Origin: Listeria ilorinensis
GTDB taxonomy: Bacteria; Bacillota; Bacilli; Lactobacillales; Listeriaceae
Direction of reading: 5' to 3'
Length of the DNA stretch: 61,466 nt
NCBI RefSeq assembly: GCF_913566895.1
Contig: NZ_CAJYCN010000017.1
Coordinates: 1-61,466, forward strand
Shown: positions 17,950 through 26,876 of the stretch, one piece after another
Layout of the letters: each line of letters starts with the position of its first letter
Position numbering within the stretch: position 1 is the stretch's first letter
Notes under the pieces: model-generated
Database searches by the model: none
What the model was told of the DNA's origin: nothing
Seen by the model: the letters and a program-made list of their open reading frames with translations, nothing else
Position numbers and translations under genes: made by a program

Positions 17950-19077
17950 TTAGAACCGGCGATTGTCCCGATATTCTGATGGGGTCATTCCCATTTGTGC
18001 TTTAAAAAAACGTGAGAATTGAGATTGATACTTAAAGCCTAAACTAATAGAAATATCTTGTATGCTCAAATCCGTAAATAGTAATTGCCGCTTGCCTTCT
18101 TCAAGCTTCTGCTGATTGATAAATGTCATAATGGTTTGCCCTGTCGTTTGTTTGAATATATGCATCAAATAAGACTTACTGCAGTTCAAATTTCCGGCGA
18201 TCTCTTCAATATTTTTAAGTGTGGCTAGATGATCATAGATATATTCTTGCGTCCTGTAAATGAGTGTTGGAAGGTTCTGCCTTTTGATCCGCGCTACCCG
18301 CTCAGCAAATAATTCGCCGATTTTCCGAGTATACTCATACACATTTTCGATCTGCTCCCTTTTCTCTGACTTTTGGATGCAGTCATCACTCAGCGCATAG
18401 GCATTTTCTGCAAACATTCCGCCCTTTACAGCTGCTCGCGTAAACAATGTCGTCGCAGCAATTGTTAAATTCTTTTTACTACGTAGATCATCACTAGCTA
18501 AAACGCCAAAATTTCCTAACGACATGAAGTATGGATAAATACGATTAAACTCTTTCACATTTCCTCGCTCCACTGCCAAAAGCATTTCCTGCTCTGTCAA
18601 AAAGCCTGTATAAAATAAATGTGGCTCATCATAATGGCTGTTCAAGGAATAAGTACGGGCAGCAAAATCTAAATCAGACAAAATATGTCTCTCCGGTACA
18701 TCCAGCCACTTTGTCGTAATCAGAAAACAAAAAAGACGATACTGTTCCCTAAATTGAGCTGCATTCAAAGCGGAAAGATCATCCCTCTTTAAATAGCTGG
18801 AAAAGGATTGTTCATTATTGCTAGATAAGCAGATAAAAAGCTGCTCCGCTAATTTGACATAGCCCAGATATTCCTGCTGCTTTGAAAAATAAATGTCATT
18901 TTCCCGCTCCTTAGAACTGGCTATGATATATTGAAGGATCGTCTCCGTGATTTCCGGCTTACCCGAAGCTTTGATTTTTGCCAGCCTTTCTTCTTGCAAG
19001 TCATAAACAAAGACAGATAAATTAGTTGAAATGCTAAAACTCTTTAATTGGTTTTCCATCAACTCCATAACGCTCAC
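17950..19077 (-). CDS. AraC-family transcriptional regulator of the rhamnosidase operon
   Basis: A 375-residue regulator. The first 270 residues are an unrecognised sensor region. The last 100 form the AraC DNA-binding domain with two helix-turn-helix units (TLKNIEEIAGNLNCSKSYLMHIFK, in parts, and LSIQDISISLGFKYQSQFSRFFK), ending GMTPSEYR. It is divergent from the GH78 operon across a 122-bp gap that carries tandem repeats, so it most likely activates that operon in response to a plant glycoside product. Start chosen at the ATG at 19077. Confidence 0.88.
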   Translation of the reverse strand: MSVMELMENQLKSFSISTNLSVFVYDLQEERLAKIKASGKPEITETILQYIIASSKERENDIYFSKQQEYLGYVKLAEQLFICLSSNNEQSFSSYLKRDDLSALNAAQFREQYRLFCFLITTKWLDVPERHILSDLDFAARTYSLNSHYDEPHLFYTGFLTEQEMLLAVERGNVKEFNRIYPYFMSLGNFGVLASDDLRSKKNLTIAATTLFTRAAVKGGMFAENAYALSDDCIQKSEKREQIENVYEYTRKIGELFAERVARIKRQNLPTLIYRTQEYIYDHLATLKNIEEIAGNLNCSKSYLMHIFKQTTGQTIMTFINQQKLEEGKRQLLFTDLSIQDISISLGFKYQSQFSRFFKAQMGMTPSEYRDNRRF

Positions 19078-19089
19078 CTCTAAATAAAG

Positions 19090-19168
19090 CAGTAATTGTA
19101 TAATAAAAACAGTAATTGTTTAATATCCTGCCATCTATTATAGCATAATTCATTTGTAAACGTTTACC
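19090..19168 (+). promoter_or_regulatory. Rhamnosidase promoter with AraC direct repeats and a cre-like site
   Basis: Two direct repeats of CAGTAATTGT-N-TAATA start at 19090 and 19110, exactly 20 bp apart, as expected for an AraC dimer bound on one face of the helix. The second overlaps a -35 TTGTTT (19117-19122). With a 17-nt spacer this leads to TATAGC near 19140. TGTAAACGTTTACC at 19155-19168 matches the CcpA consensus with one mismatch and would sit at the transcription start, consistent with glucose repression. Confidence 0.6.
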
Positions 19169-19199
19169 ACTATTTTATTTATGAAGGAGAGGACCATGA

Positions 19200-22007
19200 A
19201 TGAAGTTCAAAAAAATTGAGATCAATCACATGGAAAATCCCTTAGGATATAAATTTGACAGTCTTTTCATCAGCGGTATCCTTGAAGCCAGCTGTTATCC
19301 TAGCGATTTACAAAAGATGTTGCTGATTTATGATCATCAAGAATTAGTATTTCAATCCGATTGGGAAAAAGCAGATGATTTAGTCTTTGAACCCGATCTC
19401 GTTTTGCAGCCACGAACAAGATACCGCGTTCAAATGCAGTTAAAGTACGGAGAGAAGCACCTAGAAAAAGAAACCTGGTTTGAAACTGGTGTGCTTGATT
19501 CTGCTACTCGGGCAAAATGGATTGGTCCAGAAAATAACGATTGGCACGGAATTGAACTCTTTAAAAGCATCCATCTTCCTCACGGTGTAAAAAAAGCGCG
19601 TTTATATATCACTGGACTCGGTGTATATGAATGCTTTCTAGATGATGAAAAAATCGGCGATGAGTATTTGGCGCCGGGTTTTACAAACTATCATTATTAC
19701 ACACAGTTAGCAACTCATGACTTGACGACGGCTTTTCAGCAAGCTGGCAAACATACTTTCAAAATCATTCTCGGTGATGGATGGTACCGCGGCAAAATCG
19801 GAATCACCCCGCATGGCGGCAGCGAAAATAGCTATGGTGATGCGCTGATGGCACTTGCAGAAATCCATTATGTGGACAAAAATGATGAAACCCATGTACT
19901 GATAACAGATGAAACCTGGCAGTGTCGCCCTTCAAAAATCACACATTCCGGTATTTATTACGGGGAAGATATCAATGATCTTGCAGGCCAGTGCGATTTG
20001 GTTCCAGTTATCCAGAAAAAACCAGAAATCAAATATCTTCTCGATCGTTTAAGTCCGCCGGTCAAACTGCAGGAACGCTTTGAAATCAAAGAAGTGCTGA
20101 CTACAACCACTGGAGAAAAAATATTAGACTTTGGTCAAAATCTTTCGGGATGGCTCTTTTTTGCTAATCGTCTTCCTAGAGGGCATAAAGTTTCCATCGA
20201 ATTCGGTGAACTGCTACAAGATGGTGATCTATACACGCAAAATTTACGTTCTGCGAGGGCTACCTTTACTTATATAAGTGACGGAATGGAAAAGTGGATC
20301 AGACCGCACTTTACTTATTTTGGCTTTCGCTATGCAAAAATCACTGGATTTGAATCATTTTCAAAAGAAGATTTTTTTGTAAGAGCTTTATACTCAGATA
20401 TGCAGGAAATCGGACATATCGAGACAGATCGTCAAGATGTCAACCGGTTATTCAAAAATGTGAAATGGGGACAAAAGAGTAATTTTGTGGATATTCCAAC
20501 CGACTGCCCACAACGAGATGAGCGTCTGGGTTGGACTGGGGACGCAGCAATTTTTGCTAAAACAGCCAGCTATAATATGGATACATATTCATTCTTCAAA
20601 CGATTTGCTTTTGAGATTGCTGTGGAGCAAAGCTTACATGAAGGAAGAGTCCCACTATATGCGCCGGCGATTCATGGCACGGATGGCGGAAAGGCGGTTT
20701 GGGGCGATGCGGCCACGATCATTCCATGGGCACAATATGAACGGACGAACGATCCGGCAATTCTAAAACAAAATTTCGGCGCAATGATGTCTTGGGTAGA
20801 TTGGATTCATGAACAAGCCAAACAAACCCGCAATGAATTTTTATGGCTAGACTCAGATCAGTTGGGTGACTGGTTGGCACTGGATACAGAAGATATTATG
20901 CGTTTGAAAGGTCGGACACCGGATGACCTGATCGCAAGTGCTTATTACTATCACTCTTGCCAGATCGTTTCAAAAACGGCTGGGATCTTAGGTAAAAAAA
21001 GAGAACAGGACTATTACAAAATTTTAGCCGATCAAATCAAAGAAGCTTTTCAGGAAGAATTTTTCACGAAAAATGGTCGGTTGATTACAGATACACAGAC
21101 CGGCTTAGCTGTTTGTTTGAAATTCCAACTCGTCCCGGAAGAACATACGGAAAAAGTAGTGAAAAAGTTAGTCGAACGCATCGCTAGAAACGGGAATCAC
21201 TTAACGACTGGCTTTGTCGGAACAGCACTCCTGCTTCCCGTACTTTCACAATACGGCGAGCATGAACTGGCTTGTCAATTGTTTTTAAATACCGATTATC
21301 CGAGCTGGCTGTATCAAGTTGAAAAAGGGGCGACTACCATTTGGGAACGTTGGGATTCTGTAGATGCTCAAGGAAAAATCGCTGAAAATGGCATGAACTC
21401 ACTAAATCATTATTCAACAGGCTCCGTGATGGAATGGGGATATGAATATTTGCTGGGCATTAGGCAAAAATCGCGTCATGAAGTGCTTATTGCCCCAGGG
21501 ATCACACCACGTTTCCAACATGTTTCAGGCTATACTGCCATTAACGGCGATCGTCTGACACTCAGCTGGAAAATCATGAATCCTTTTGGCAATAAGGTTC
21601 AAGTCGAACTCCTTATTCCATTTGGTGTCACTGCTCAAGTGGACCTGCCCAACACACACTCCTGGAGCATCCATAATGAACGATTCTCAAACGGCGATAC
21701 TTTATCTGCTGGTAGATATGTGATTGAATACGAACCTGAAACACCGTTTATTTCCTCACTCACGATTTACTCGCCACTCCTTGCATTCAATCAAAAACAG
21801 GAGCTTGTGAAAAAAATTGCCGAATATGTCCCGTTTTGGGGATTTTTAAGCGCACCTAATAACATGGCCAACTTTGAGAAATATTCGCTGATCCAGCTGA
21901 GTAATGAAATGAAGGGCATTGGTTTTCCTGAACTGACACAAGAGGATATTCACAATATCAATGCAGCCTTCAAACAATATACATTAGAAAATTTAGAGAG
22001 GAAGTAA
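19200..22007 (+). CDS. Alpha-L-rhamnosidase, glycoside hydrolase family 78
   Basis: A 935-residue, non-secreted GH78 enzyme that removes terminal L-rhamnose from rhamnosides. N-terminal beta domains contain LYITGLGVYECFLDDEKIGD and LGDGWYRGKIG. The (alpha/alpha)6 catalytic domain has DCPQRDERLGWTGDA around residue 435, which carries the general acid Glu, and TTIWERWDS around residue 712 with the base Glu. AAGGAGAGG lies 7 nt before ATG 19200. With no signal peptide it must act on substrates already inside the cell, so an uptake system is needed; the next gene is a transporter. Confidence 0.93.
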   Translation: MKFKKIEINHMENPLGYKFDSLFISGILEASCYPSDLQKMLLIYDHQELVFQSDWEKADDLVFEPDLVLQPRTRYRVQMQLKYGEKHLEKETWFETGVLDSATRAKWIGPENNDWHGIELFKSIHLPHGVKKARLYITGLGVYECFLDDEKIGDEYLAPGFTNYHYYTQLATHDLTTAFQQAGKHTFKIILGDGWYRGKIGITPHGGSENSYGDALMALAEIHYVDKNDETHVLITDETWQCRPSKITHSGIYYGEDINDLAGQCDLVPVIQKKPEIKYLLDRLSPPVKLQERFEIKEVLTTTTGEKILDFGQNLSGWLFFANRLPRGHKVSIEFGELLQDGDLYTQNLRSARATFTYISDGMEKWIRPHFTYFGFRYAKITGFESFSKEDFFVRALYSDMQEIGHIETDRQDVNRLFKNVKWGQKSNFVDIPTDCPQRDERLGWTGDAAIFAKTASYNMDTYSFFKRFAFEIAVEQSLHEGRVPLYAPAIHGTDGGKAVWGDAATIIPWAQYERTNDPAILKQNFGAMMSWVDWIHEQAKQTRNEFLWLDSDQLGDWLALDTEDIMRLKGRTPDDLIASAYYYHSCQIVSKTAGILGKKREQDYYKILADQIKEAFQEEFFTKNGRLITDTQTGLAVCLKFQLVPEEHTEKVVKKLVERIARNGNHLTTGFVGTALLLPVLSQYGEHELACQLFLNTDYPSWLYQVEKGATTIWERWDSVDAQGKIAENGMNSLNHYSTGSVMEWGYEYLLGIRQKSRHEVLIAPGITPRFQHVSGYTAINGDRLTLSWKIMNPFGNKVQVELLIPFGVTAQVDLPNTHSWSIHNERFSNGDTLSAGRYVIEYEPETPFISSLTIYSPLLAFNQKQELVKKIAEYVPFWGFLSAPNNMANFEKYSLIQLSNEMKGIGFPELTQEDIHNINAAFKQYTLENLERK

Positions 22008-22013
22008 ACAAAC

Positions 22014-23234
22014 ATGAAAAATATCTTGATGAAACTGTCTATTTTATGCCTTTCCGTATTTACGGTGAGCGCTGGTGCCACTGCTGCAACGATCCCTTTA
22101 ATGATGGAATCCTTTTCTTCTATTAGCCCGACAACAATCGAATTACTGATGACGATCCCCTCACTCGGAATCATTCTTTTCACGCCGTTAAGTAACTTTG
22201 TGGCGGATAAGATCGGGATTAAAAATACGATTTTAACGGGCTTATTCTTGATTTTAATCTCTGGGATCATCCCCGCTTTAACGATGAACTTCCCACTAAT
22301 TTTTATTTCTCGTATCTTTATTGGGCTGGGAACTGGTCTAATCGCTTCTTTCTCCCAATCTCTCATCGTTCAACTGTTTGAAGGCACGGAACAACAGAGA
22401 ATGCTTGGGCTAGCTAGTGTTTTCCAAGGTCTCGGCATGTTTGCGATCACTTATGCAGTTGGAATCCTGATTGGTAGCGGCTGGCAGACTCCTTATTGGG
22501 TCTACTTGATTGCTCTACCAATTTTACTACTGGCAGCTTTCTATATTCCGAATCTGTCAAAAAAACAACCAGATCAAAACGCTGCACAAGCCCCATTCGC
22601 ACAAACAAGCAAAAAAATCGATGGGAAAATTTGGATATTAGCGCTCTTTGCTTTCCTTTTCAATACAACTTTTGCCTTTATTCCAACTAAATTTGCCACA
22701 CTTGTGATGACAGAAGGTTACGGTACTCTTTCGGACGCAAGTACTTTACTTGGTATCATGTCATTTGCCATGGCAGCTGGCGGATTTCTCTTTATGGTCA
22801 TTCAAAAAAGATGGCACCGTTATTCGATGGCGATCGGGCTTGCCTTTGCAGGGATTTCCTATGCTATGCTTTCCTTCTCGCACTCCCTATTCCTAAGCGG
22901 TGTAGCCGTTGTTCTAGTAGGTATGTCCGTTTCAATTTTTATGGCCTCGATGATTACCCTGATCAGTTCATTCACATCAATGCGGCAAGTGGCGTTTTCC
23001 ACCTCTGTGGCGATCACCTGTGCGAATGTCGGCACGTTGATTTCTCCTTATGTCACTGAAATGTTTGCCAATGTATTTCATAATGAATCGGCAACCTTCA
23101 CTTATTTTGTTGGGATGATCATTTTTGCTATCCTGTTCATTGTTGCAACGATTGCAGGTATGAACTTCGAAAAAATCAAATACCATGAACCACAGGAAAA
23201 TCTACTGGATGGAGCGAATGCACATGTTAAGTAA
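22014..23234 (+). CDS. MFS transporter, probably for rhamnosides or glycosides
   Basis: A 406-residue protein with 12 predicted helices and the usual loop 2-3 motif NFVADKIGIKNT. It starts 6 nt after the rhamnosidase stop and its end overlaps the esterase gene, so it belongs to the same operon. Its likely role is to import the intact glycoside cleaved by the rhamnosidase, or to export an aglycone. The family alone does not decide between these. Confidence 0.85.
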   Translation: MKNILMKLSILCLSVFTVSAGATAATIPLMMESFSSISPTTIELLMTIPSLGIILFTPLSNFVADKIGIKNTILTGLFLILISGIIPALTMNFPLIFISRIFIGLGTGLIASFSQSLIVQLFEGTEQQRMLGLASVFQGLGMFAITYAVGILIGSGWQTPYWVYLIALPILLLAAFYIPNLSKKQPDQNAAQAPFAQTSKKIDGKIWILALFAFLFNTTFAFIPTKFATLVMTEGYGTLSDASTLLGIMSFAMAAGGFLFMVIQKRWHRYSMAIGLAFAGISYAMLSFSHSLFLSGVAVVLVGMSVSIFMASMITLISSFTSMRQVAFSTSVAITCANVGTLISPYVTEMFANVFHNESATFTYFVGMIIFAILFIVATIAGMNFEKIKYHEPQENLLDGANAHVK

Positions 23235-24090
23235 AGAAGCTCAAGAAGCGATTGCTTTTTCTAGAAAATTCATCAAACCTAGCCAAAAATTCTCTTTAAC
23301 GCCGGATATTGTTCCTCATGCGCGAAAAGAGGCTGATGAAGGAAATGCGGTTGAAACACCCGCTGACATTCAGTTAGAAACTATTTCTGAAAATGCTGTT
23401 AAAGGGGAATTATATCGTTTACAAGAAGCCAGTGAATCTGTTCTTTTATTTATGCATGGCGGTGCCTACGCAACAGGTTCAGTCAAATCAAGACGAGGCA
23501 TTTGTTTCAAATTATTGAAGCGACTTGGGTATGATATTTTTTCAGTTGACTATGAGCAGTGGCCTGAAGCACGGCATCCTAAAGCACATGAAGATGTAAA
23601 AGTAGCCTATGAGTGGCTTGAAAAACGGTATCAAAAAATTTATGTCTTTGGGGAATCTGCAGGTGCTACACTTGCATTGACACTTGTATTGGATCGCAAA
23701 GCAAATGATCTACCTTTACCAGAAAAAGTCTCGGTTTTTTCACCGGTAATTTCTCAACTTAGCATCCTGCCCTCAGAATTCACTCATTCTGAACGGGATC
23801 CCATGTTGATTGGGGCTGGGGAGCCTGTCCCTTATTTTGATGAACCAGAGAAAAGGGATCCCATGATTTCACCGATATATGGGAATTTCAGCGGATTTCC
23901 TAAGCTTCAGATCAACTGTGGCAGTGAAGAAGTCAAATTAGATCATGCAAAAGTCCTTTATACATTGTGTCAACAGGCGGGAGCAGATGTCACACTCGAT
24001 ATTTGGAATGATCTTTTCCATGTCTTTATTCTGTTCGATATGCCGGAAACTGAAAGGGCTCTTGATAAAATAGCTGATTTTTTTAAATGA
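23224..24090 (+). CDS. Alpha/beta hydrolase esterase (HSL-like)
   Basis: A 288-residue esterase with the oxyanion-hole motif MHGGAYA (HGG at 78-80), nucleophile elbow GESAG (Ser145) and catalytic His in NDLFHVF. The HGG motif places it with hormone-sensitive-lipase-like esterases. In this operon it may remove acetyl or aromatic acyl groups from plant rhamnosides. I use ATG 23224 (MLSKEAQ), with GGAG 9 nt upstream, overlapping the transporter by 11 nt. Longer frames to 23185 lack an RBS. Confidence 0.85.
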   Translation: MLSKEAQEAIAFSRKFIKPSQKFSLTPDIVPHARKEADEGNAVETPADIQLETISENAVKGELYRLQEASESVLLFMHGGAYATGSVKSRRGICFKLLKRLGYDIFSVDYEQWPEARHPKAHEDVKVAYEWLEKRYQKIYVFGESAGATLALTLVLDRKANDLPLPEKVSVFSPVISQLSILPSEFTHSERDPMLIGAGEPVPYFDEPEKRDPMISPIYGNFSGFPKLQINCGSEEVKLDHAKVLYTLCQQAGADVTLDIWNDLFHVFILFDMPETERALDKIADFFK

Positions 24091-24119
24091 GTGGTCGAAT
24101 GAAAGTTAGGAGTTAGGAA

Positions 24120-25031
24120 ATGTCTAAATTACTAGGTATTGATATTGGCGGAACCAACATCAAATATGCATTATTAGAAAACAACGGGGAGATTTTCCTC
24201 AAAGATCAAATCACTACACCCACAAATAATCTCGCTGACTTCATGACTGCCCTTTATGGGATTGTAGATCAGTTTGACACCCAAATTTCGGGAATCGGGA
24301 TCAGTGCCCCTGGAAAAATCGATACGGCAACGGGGATGATTTCTTTTGGAGGCGCACTTCCTTTTCTTCACGGTTGCAATTTAAAGGAATTGCTTACACA
24401 AAAATACCGGCTGCCAGTAGAGATCGAGAATGATGCGAAGGCTTGTGCGCTGGCTGAATATTGGCTAGGAAGCTTAGCTGGTTTCCCAAATGGGGCTGTC
24501 CTTGTTTTAGGTACCGGCGTAGGCTGCGGTGTCATTCTTGATGGAAAAGTCAGTCGAGGGACACATGGTCAGTGTGGAGAGGTCAGCTTTATGATTGGCA
24601 GTCCAAAAGCGACAGGAATGGATAAACTAGTCGGTACTTCTTGTTCATCTGTTAATTTGATCAGTCAAATCAGTGAAGTCCTGGCACTCCCAACTGGTAC
24701 GGATGGCAAGGTGATTTTTAAAGAGATCCGGTCACAGCAACATCCGCAAGTCAATCAAATTTTTATGGACTACTGTATGAATTTAGCAACGCTGCTATTA
24801 AATATTCAGGCCATGCTTGATTTGCCGATTTATGCGATCGGCGGCGGGATCAGCAACCAGCCGATCGTTATTGAAACATTGAATAAACAGTACGATCAGT
24901 TGATAGACGAGCTGCCGATTGTAAAAGAAACGATTGCCCGGCCTAATATTGTCAAAGCAACTTATGGAAGTGATGCTAATTTATTTGGTGCAGTTTATCG
25001 TTTGTTAGATGGGAAAAATGAGGTTGGATGA
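24120..25031 (+). CDS. ROK-family sugar kinase (beta-glucoside kinase-like)
   Basis: A 303-residue ROK protein with the phosphate-binding DIGGTNIK (residues 8-15), GISAPGKID, the sugar-binding ENDAKACALAE and LGTGVGCGVI. The usual ROK zinc motif CXCGXXGCXE is reduced to HGQCGEVS, as in bacterial beta-glucoside kinases (BglK), which also lack it. It probably phosphorylates a glycoside or released glucose unit after rhamnose removal. Last gene of the operon. Confidence 0.85.
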   Translation: MSKLLGIDIGGTNIKYALLENNGEIFLKDQITTPTNNLADFMTALYGIVDQFDTQISGIGISAPGKIDTATGMISFGGALPFLHGCNLKELLTQKYRLPVEIENDAKACALAEYWLGSLAGFPNGAVLVLGTGVGCGVILDGKVSRGTHGQCGEVSFMIGSPKATGMDKLVGTSCSSVNLISQISEVLALPTGTDGKVIFKEIRSQQHPQVNQIFMDYCMNLATLLLNIQAMLDLPIYAIGGGISNQPIVIETLNKQYDQLIDELPIVKETIARPNIVKATYGSDANLFGAVYRLLDGKNEVG

Positions 25032-25043
25032 ATATTTGAAGTT

Positions 25044-25078
25044 GCGACGCATGAACAGGTGTTTGTGCGTCTTTTTGT
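25044..25078 (+). terminator. Terminator of the rhamnosidase operon
   Basis: GACGCA pairs with TGCGTC across a 13-nt loop and is followed by five T. Modest stem. Confidence 0.55.
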
Positions 25079-25159
25079 GGTTATAGGGGGATTTCGGAAT
25101 TAGGAATAAGATGATGGCAAAATGAAGGGGAACCTATGCGTTTTGGAGAATGGAAACGC

Positions 25160-25640
25160 ATTTATATTGCATGGTGTTTACTTAAAACACTGCTACCACC
25201 TTCCGCATTACCGCATTATTGTTCTTTACATTGCAAAATGCTTACTTAAAACTTTTTGAACAGAGTTATATCTTTGAATATAATTTCTATTTACATTGCA
25301 AAATGCTTACTTAAAACAAAATGAAAGCTTTGAATTTTTTTCTACTGTTGCTTATTTACATTGCAAAATGCTTACTTAAAACTCCAAAGAATTCCCGATA
25401 AGCACAATAGTTTTTAATTTACATTGCAAAATGCTTACTTAAAACGTTGTTCCGCTTTTCGATGCGGATAACCTCGGAAATATTTACATTGCAAAATGCT
25501 TACTTAAAACTTTTATTTCCGACTACAAACCCCCCGCCGTTTACCTCATTTACATTGCAAAATGCTTACTTAAAACTATACCCATTCTGGCAATATTGTA
25601 CACATGTAAAAATTTACATTGCAAAATGCTTACTTAAAAC
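25160..25640 (-). CRISPR. CRISPR array 1, seven intact repeats plus a degenerate terminal repeat
   Basis: The 29-bp repeat on the plus strand reads ATTTACATTG...TTACTTAAAAC and starts at 25224 (first base C), 25289, 25354, 25417, 25482, 25548 and 25612. A degenerate copy lies at 25160-25188. There are seven unique spacers of 34-37 bp. The repeat in the transcribed direction begins GTTTTAAGTAAG and ends GCAATGTAAAT, resembling Listeria type I-B/RliB repeats. The decayed copy at the left end and a promoter at the right end both indicate leftward transcription. No cas gene is in the window. The short ORFs across it are artefacts. Confidence 0.97.
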
Positions 25641-25831
25641 CCGCTGCTTCAAACGCTTACTCCCATCTTACCTCAAACTTTGATTTCTGTCGACCTGCTG
25701 AAAAGTTCTCGATTTTTTGCTTTTTTTATTTGCTGAATCAAGCAAATTATCTCGGATTCTCTTGCTGCATCTGGCTTTTCGCTTTTCTGTCGATCTCCAC
25801 TACTTTTTACATTATTACCGGTCGACAGAAA
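25641..25831 (-). promoter_or_regulatory. CRISPR leader with promoter and repeated TTTCTGTCGA elements
   Basis: On the minus strand TCGACA (25688-25693), a 17-nt spacer and TAAGAT (25665-25670) form a good promoter starting RNA about 18 nt before the first repeat. The -35 lies in TTTCTGTCGACC (25684-25695). The same 12 bp occurs inverted at 25820-25831, and ten of them occur directly at 25784-25793. The repeats may be binding sites for expression or spacer acquisition. Confidence 0.5.
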
Positions 25832-25866
25832 AAGCAGATTTGCTTATTTCAACAAATCTGCTTTTT
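25828..25866. terminator. Terminator after yuxO, at the boundary of the CRISPR leader
   Basis: AAAAAGCAGATTTG pairs perfectly with CAAATCTGCTTTTT around a 10-nt loop, with T-runs in both directions. It insulates the CRISPR leader from yuxO. Confidence 0.9.
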
Positions 25867-25875
25867 CCTATTTTA

Positions 25876-26247
25876 TTAATCACGCTTCTCACGCACTGCA
25901 ATGGTCGCTCGGCTCACGCAAATCAGACGGTCATTTTCATCGCGAATATCAATTTTCCAAACTTGCGTGGCTGAACCTAAATGAACAGCTTCTGCCACTG
26001 CCGTAATTTTCCCATCGCGTTTTGAAGTTAAATGATTCGCATTGATCTCCTGCCCAAAAACGATTTGGTTCGGCGCGATCGATTTAGCAGCACCAATACT
26101 CGCCGCATGTTCAGCTAGTGCAACAGAAATCCCGCCATGCAGATATCCAAAAGGCTGCAAAACTTTGTCCGTGACTTCAAGTTCACAAACTGCTCGTCCT
26201 TTCTCAGCCGAAATAATACGAATGTCGATTGTTTCTTGTAGACCCAC
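25876..26247 (-). CDS. Hotdog-fold thioesterase, YuxO/PaaI family
   Basis: A 123-residue hotdog thioesterase with the PaaI-like core QPFGYLHGGISVALAE (HGG motif, acidic residue in the long helix) and GKITAVAEAVHLG. It probably hydrolyses an aromatic or small acyl-CoA. I start at GTG 26247 (VGLQETIDIRI) because AAAGGAGG lies 9 nt upstream; the ATG at 26274 lies upstream of that RBS. Divergent from yuiD. Confidence 0.88.
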   Translation of the reverse strand: MGLQETIDIRIISAEKGRAVCELEVTDKVLQPFGYLHGGISVALAEHAASIGAAKSIAPNQIVFGQEINANHLTSKRDGKITAVAEAVHLGSATQVWKIDIRDENDRLICVSRATIAVREKRD

Positions 26248-26352
26248 GTTCCAATTCCTCCTTTTTCTTTCCATGATAGCATATTTTCAGGGTTTGTATC
26301 GGCTGATTTGTGGTAAAATAATGACATACCATGAATGACTGGAGAGATAGAC

Positions 26353-26835
26353 ATGTCCATTTTCACTAATTTGCCATTGGTTGCTGCGATCACGGCAATC
26401 ATTTTTGCTCAAGTTGTCAAAGTTCCGATTTATTTGATCGTTTCTAGAAAAATCCAACTGGGATTGATGTTCTCAACAGGCGGTATGCCGAGTTCTCATT
26501 CCGCTGCTGTCACTGCTTTGATGACGACGCTCGCCATCCAGTATGGGCTGGACTCTCCTTATTTCGCTATCAGTGTCGTTTTCGGGATTATCGTGATGTT
26601 CGATGCGACGGGTGTCAGACGCCAAGCAGGTGAACATGCCGTCGTTCTCAATCAACTCGTTCAGGACTTCCAAGAATTCGTCGAGCATGCCAAAGGGCTG
26701 ACTGATCCAGAATCAGAAGTAAAAACCAAACATTTAAAAGAGTTGCTCGGTCATAAACCTATGGAAGTCTTCTTCGGTGCCTTAACAGGGATCGCAATCG
26801 GCTTTATCATGGCCTATCTGATGGGCGCGCTTTGA
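26353..26835 (+). CDS. yuiD: Divergent PAP2-family membrane protein (YuiD, DUF212)
   Basis: A 160-residue protein with about four helices and the PAP2-related motifs GGMPSSHSA (residues about 45-53) and DATGVRRQAGEHA, typical of DUF212. It is thought to be a lipid or small-molecule phosphatase in the membrane, without proven substrate. I start at ATG 26353 with GGAGAG 6 nt upstream rather than at 26335. Confidence 0.88.
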   Translation: MSIFTNLPLVAAITAIIFAQVVKVPIYLIVSRKIQLGLMFSTGGMPSSHSAAVTALMTTLAIQYGLDSPYFAISVVFGIIVMFDATGVRRQAGEHAVVLNQLVQDFQEFVEHAKGLTDPESEVKTKHLKELLGHKPMEVFFGALTGIAIGFIMAYLMGAL

Positions 26836-26842
26836 TGTTTAC

Positions 26843-26876
26843 AACGCTCTCGTCTTATCGAGAGCGTTTATTTTAT
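26843..26876. terminator. Terminator between yuiD and the ASCH gene
   Basis: AACGCTCTCG pairs with CGAGAGCGTT around TCTTAT, followed by TTATTTTAT. The left side overlaps the end of the minus-strand ASCH gene. Confidence 0.8.

Noticed and set aside
17053-25640. Prophage or integrative element spanning the accessory block
   Set aside because: No integrase, transposase, tRNA gene or flanking direct repeat was seen; gene content is catabolic rather than phage-like.
25447-25683. Short ORFs across CRISPR array 1 with repeating protein segments
   Set aside because: The repetition comes from the CRISPR repeats; no RBS or protein family supports them.
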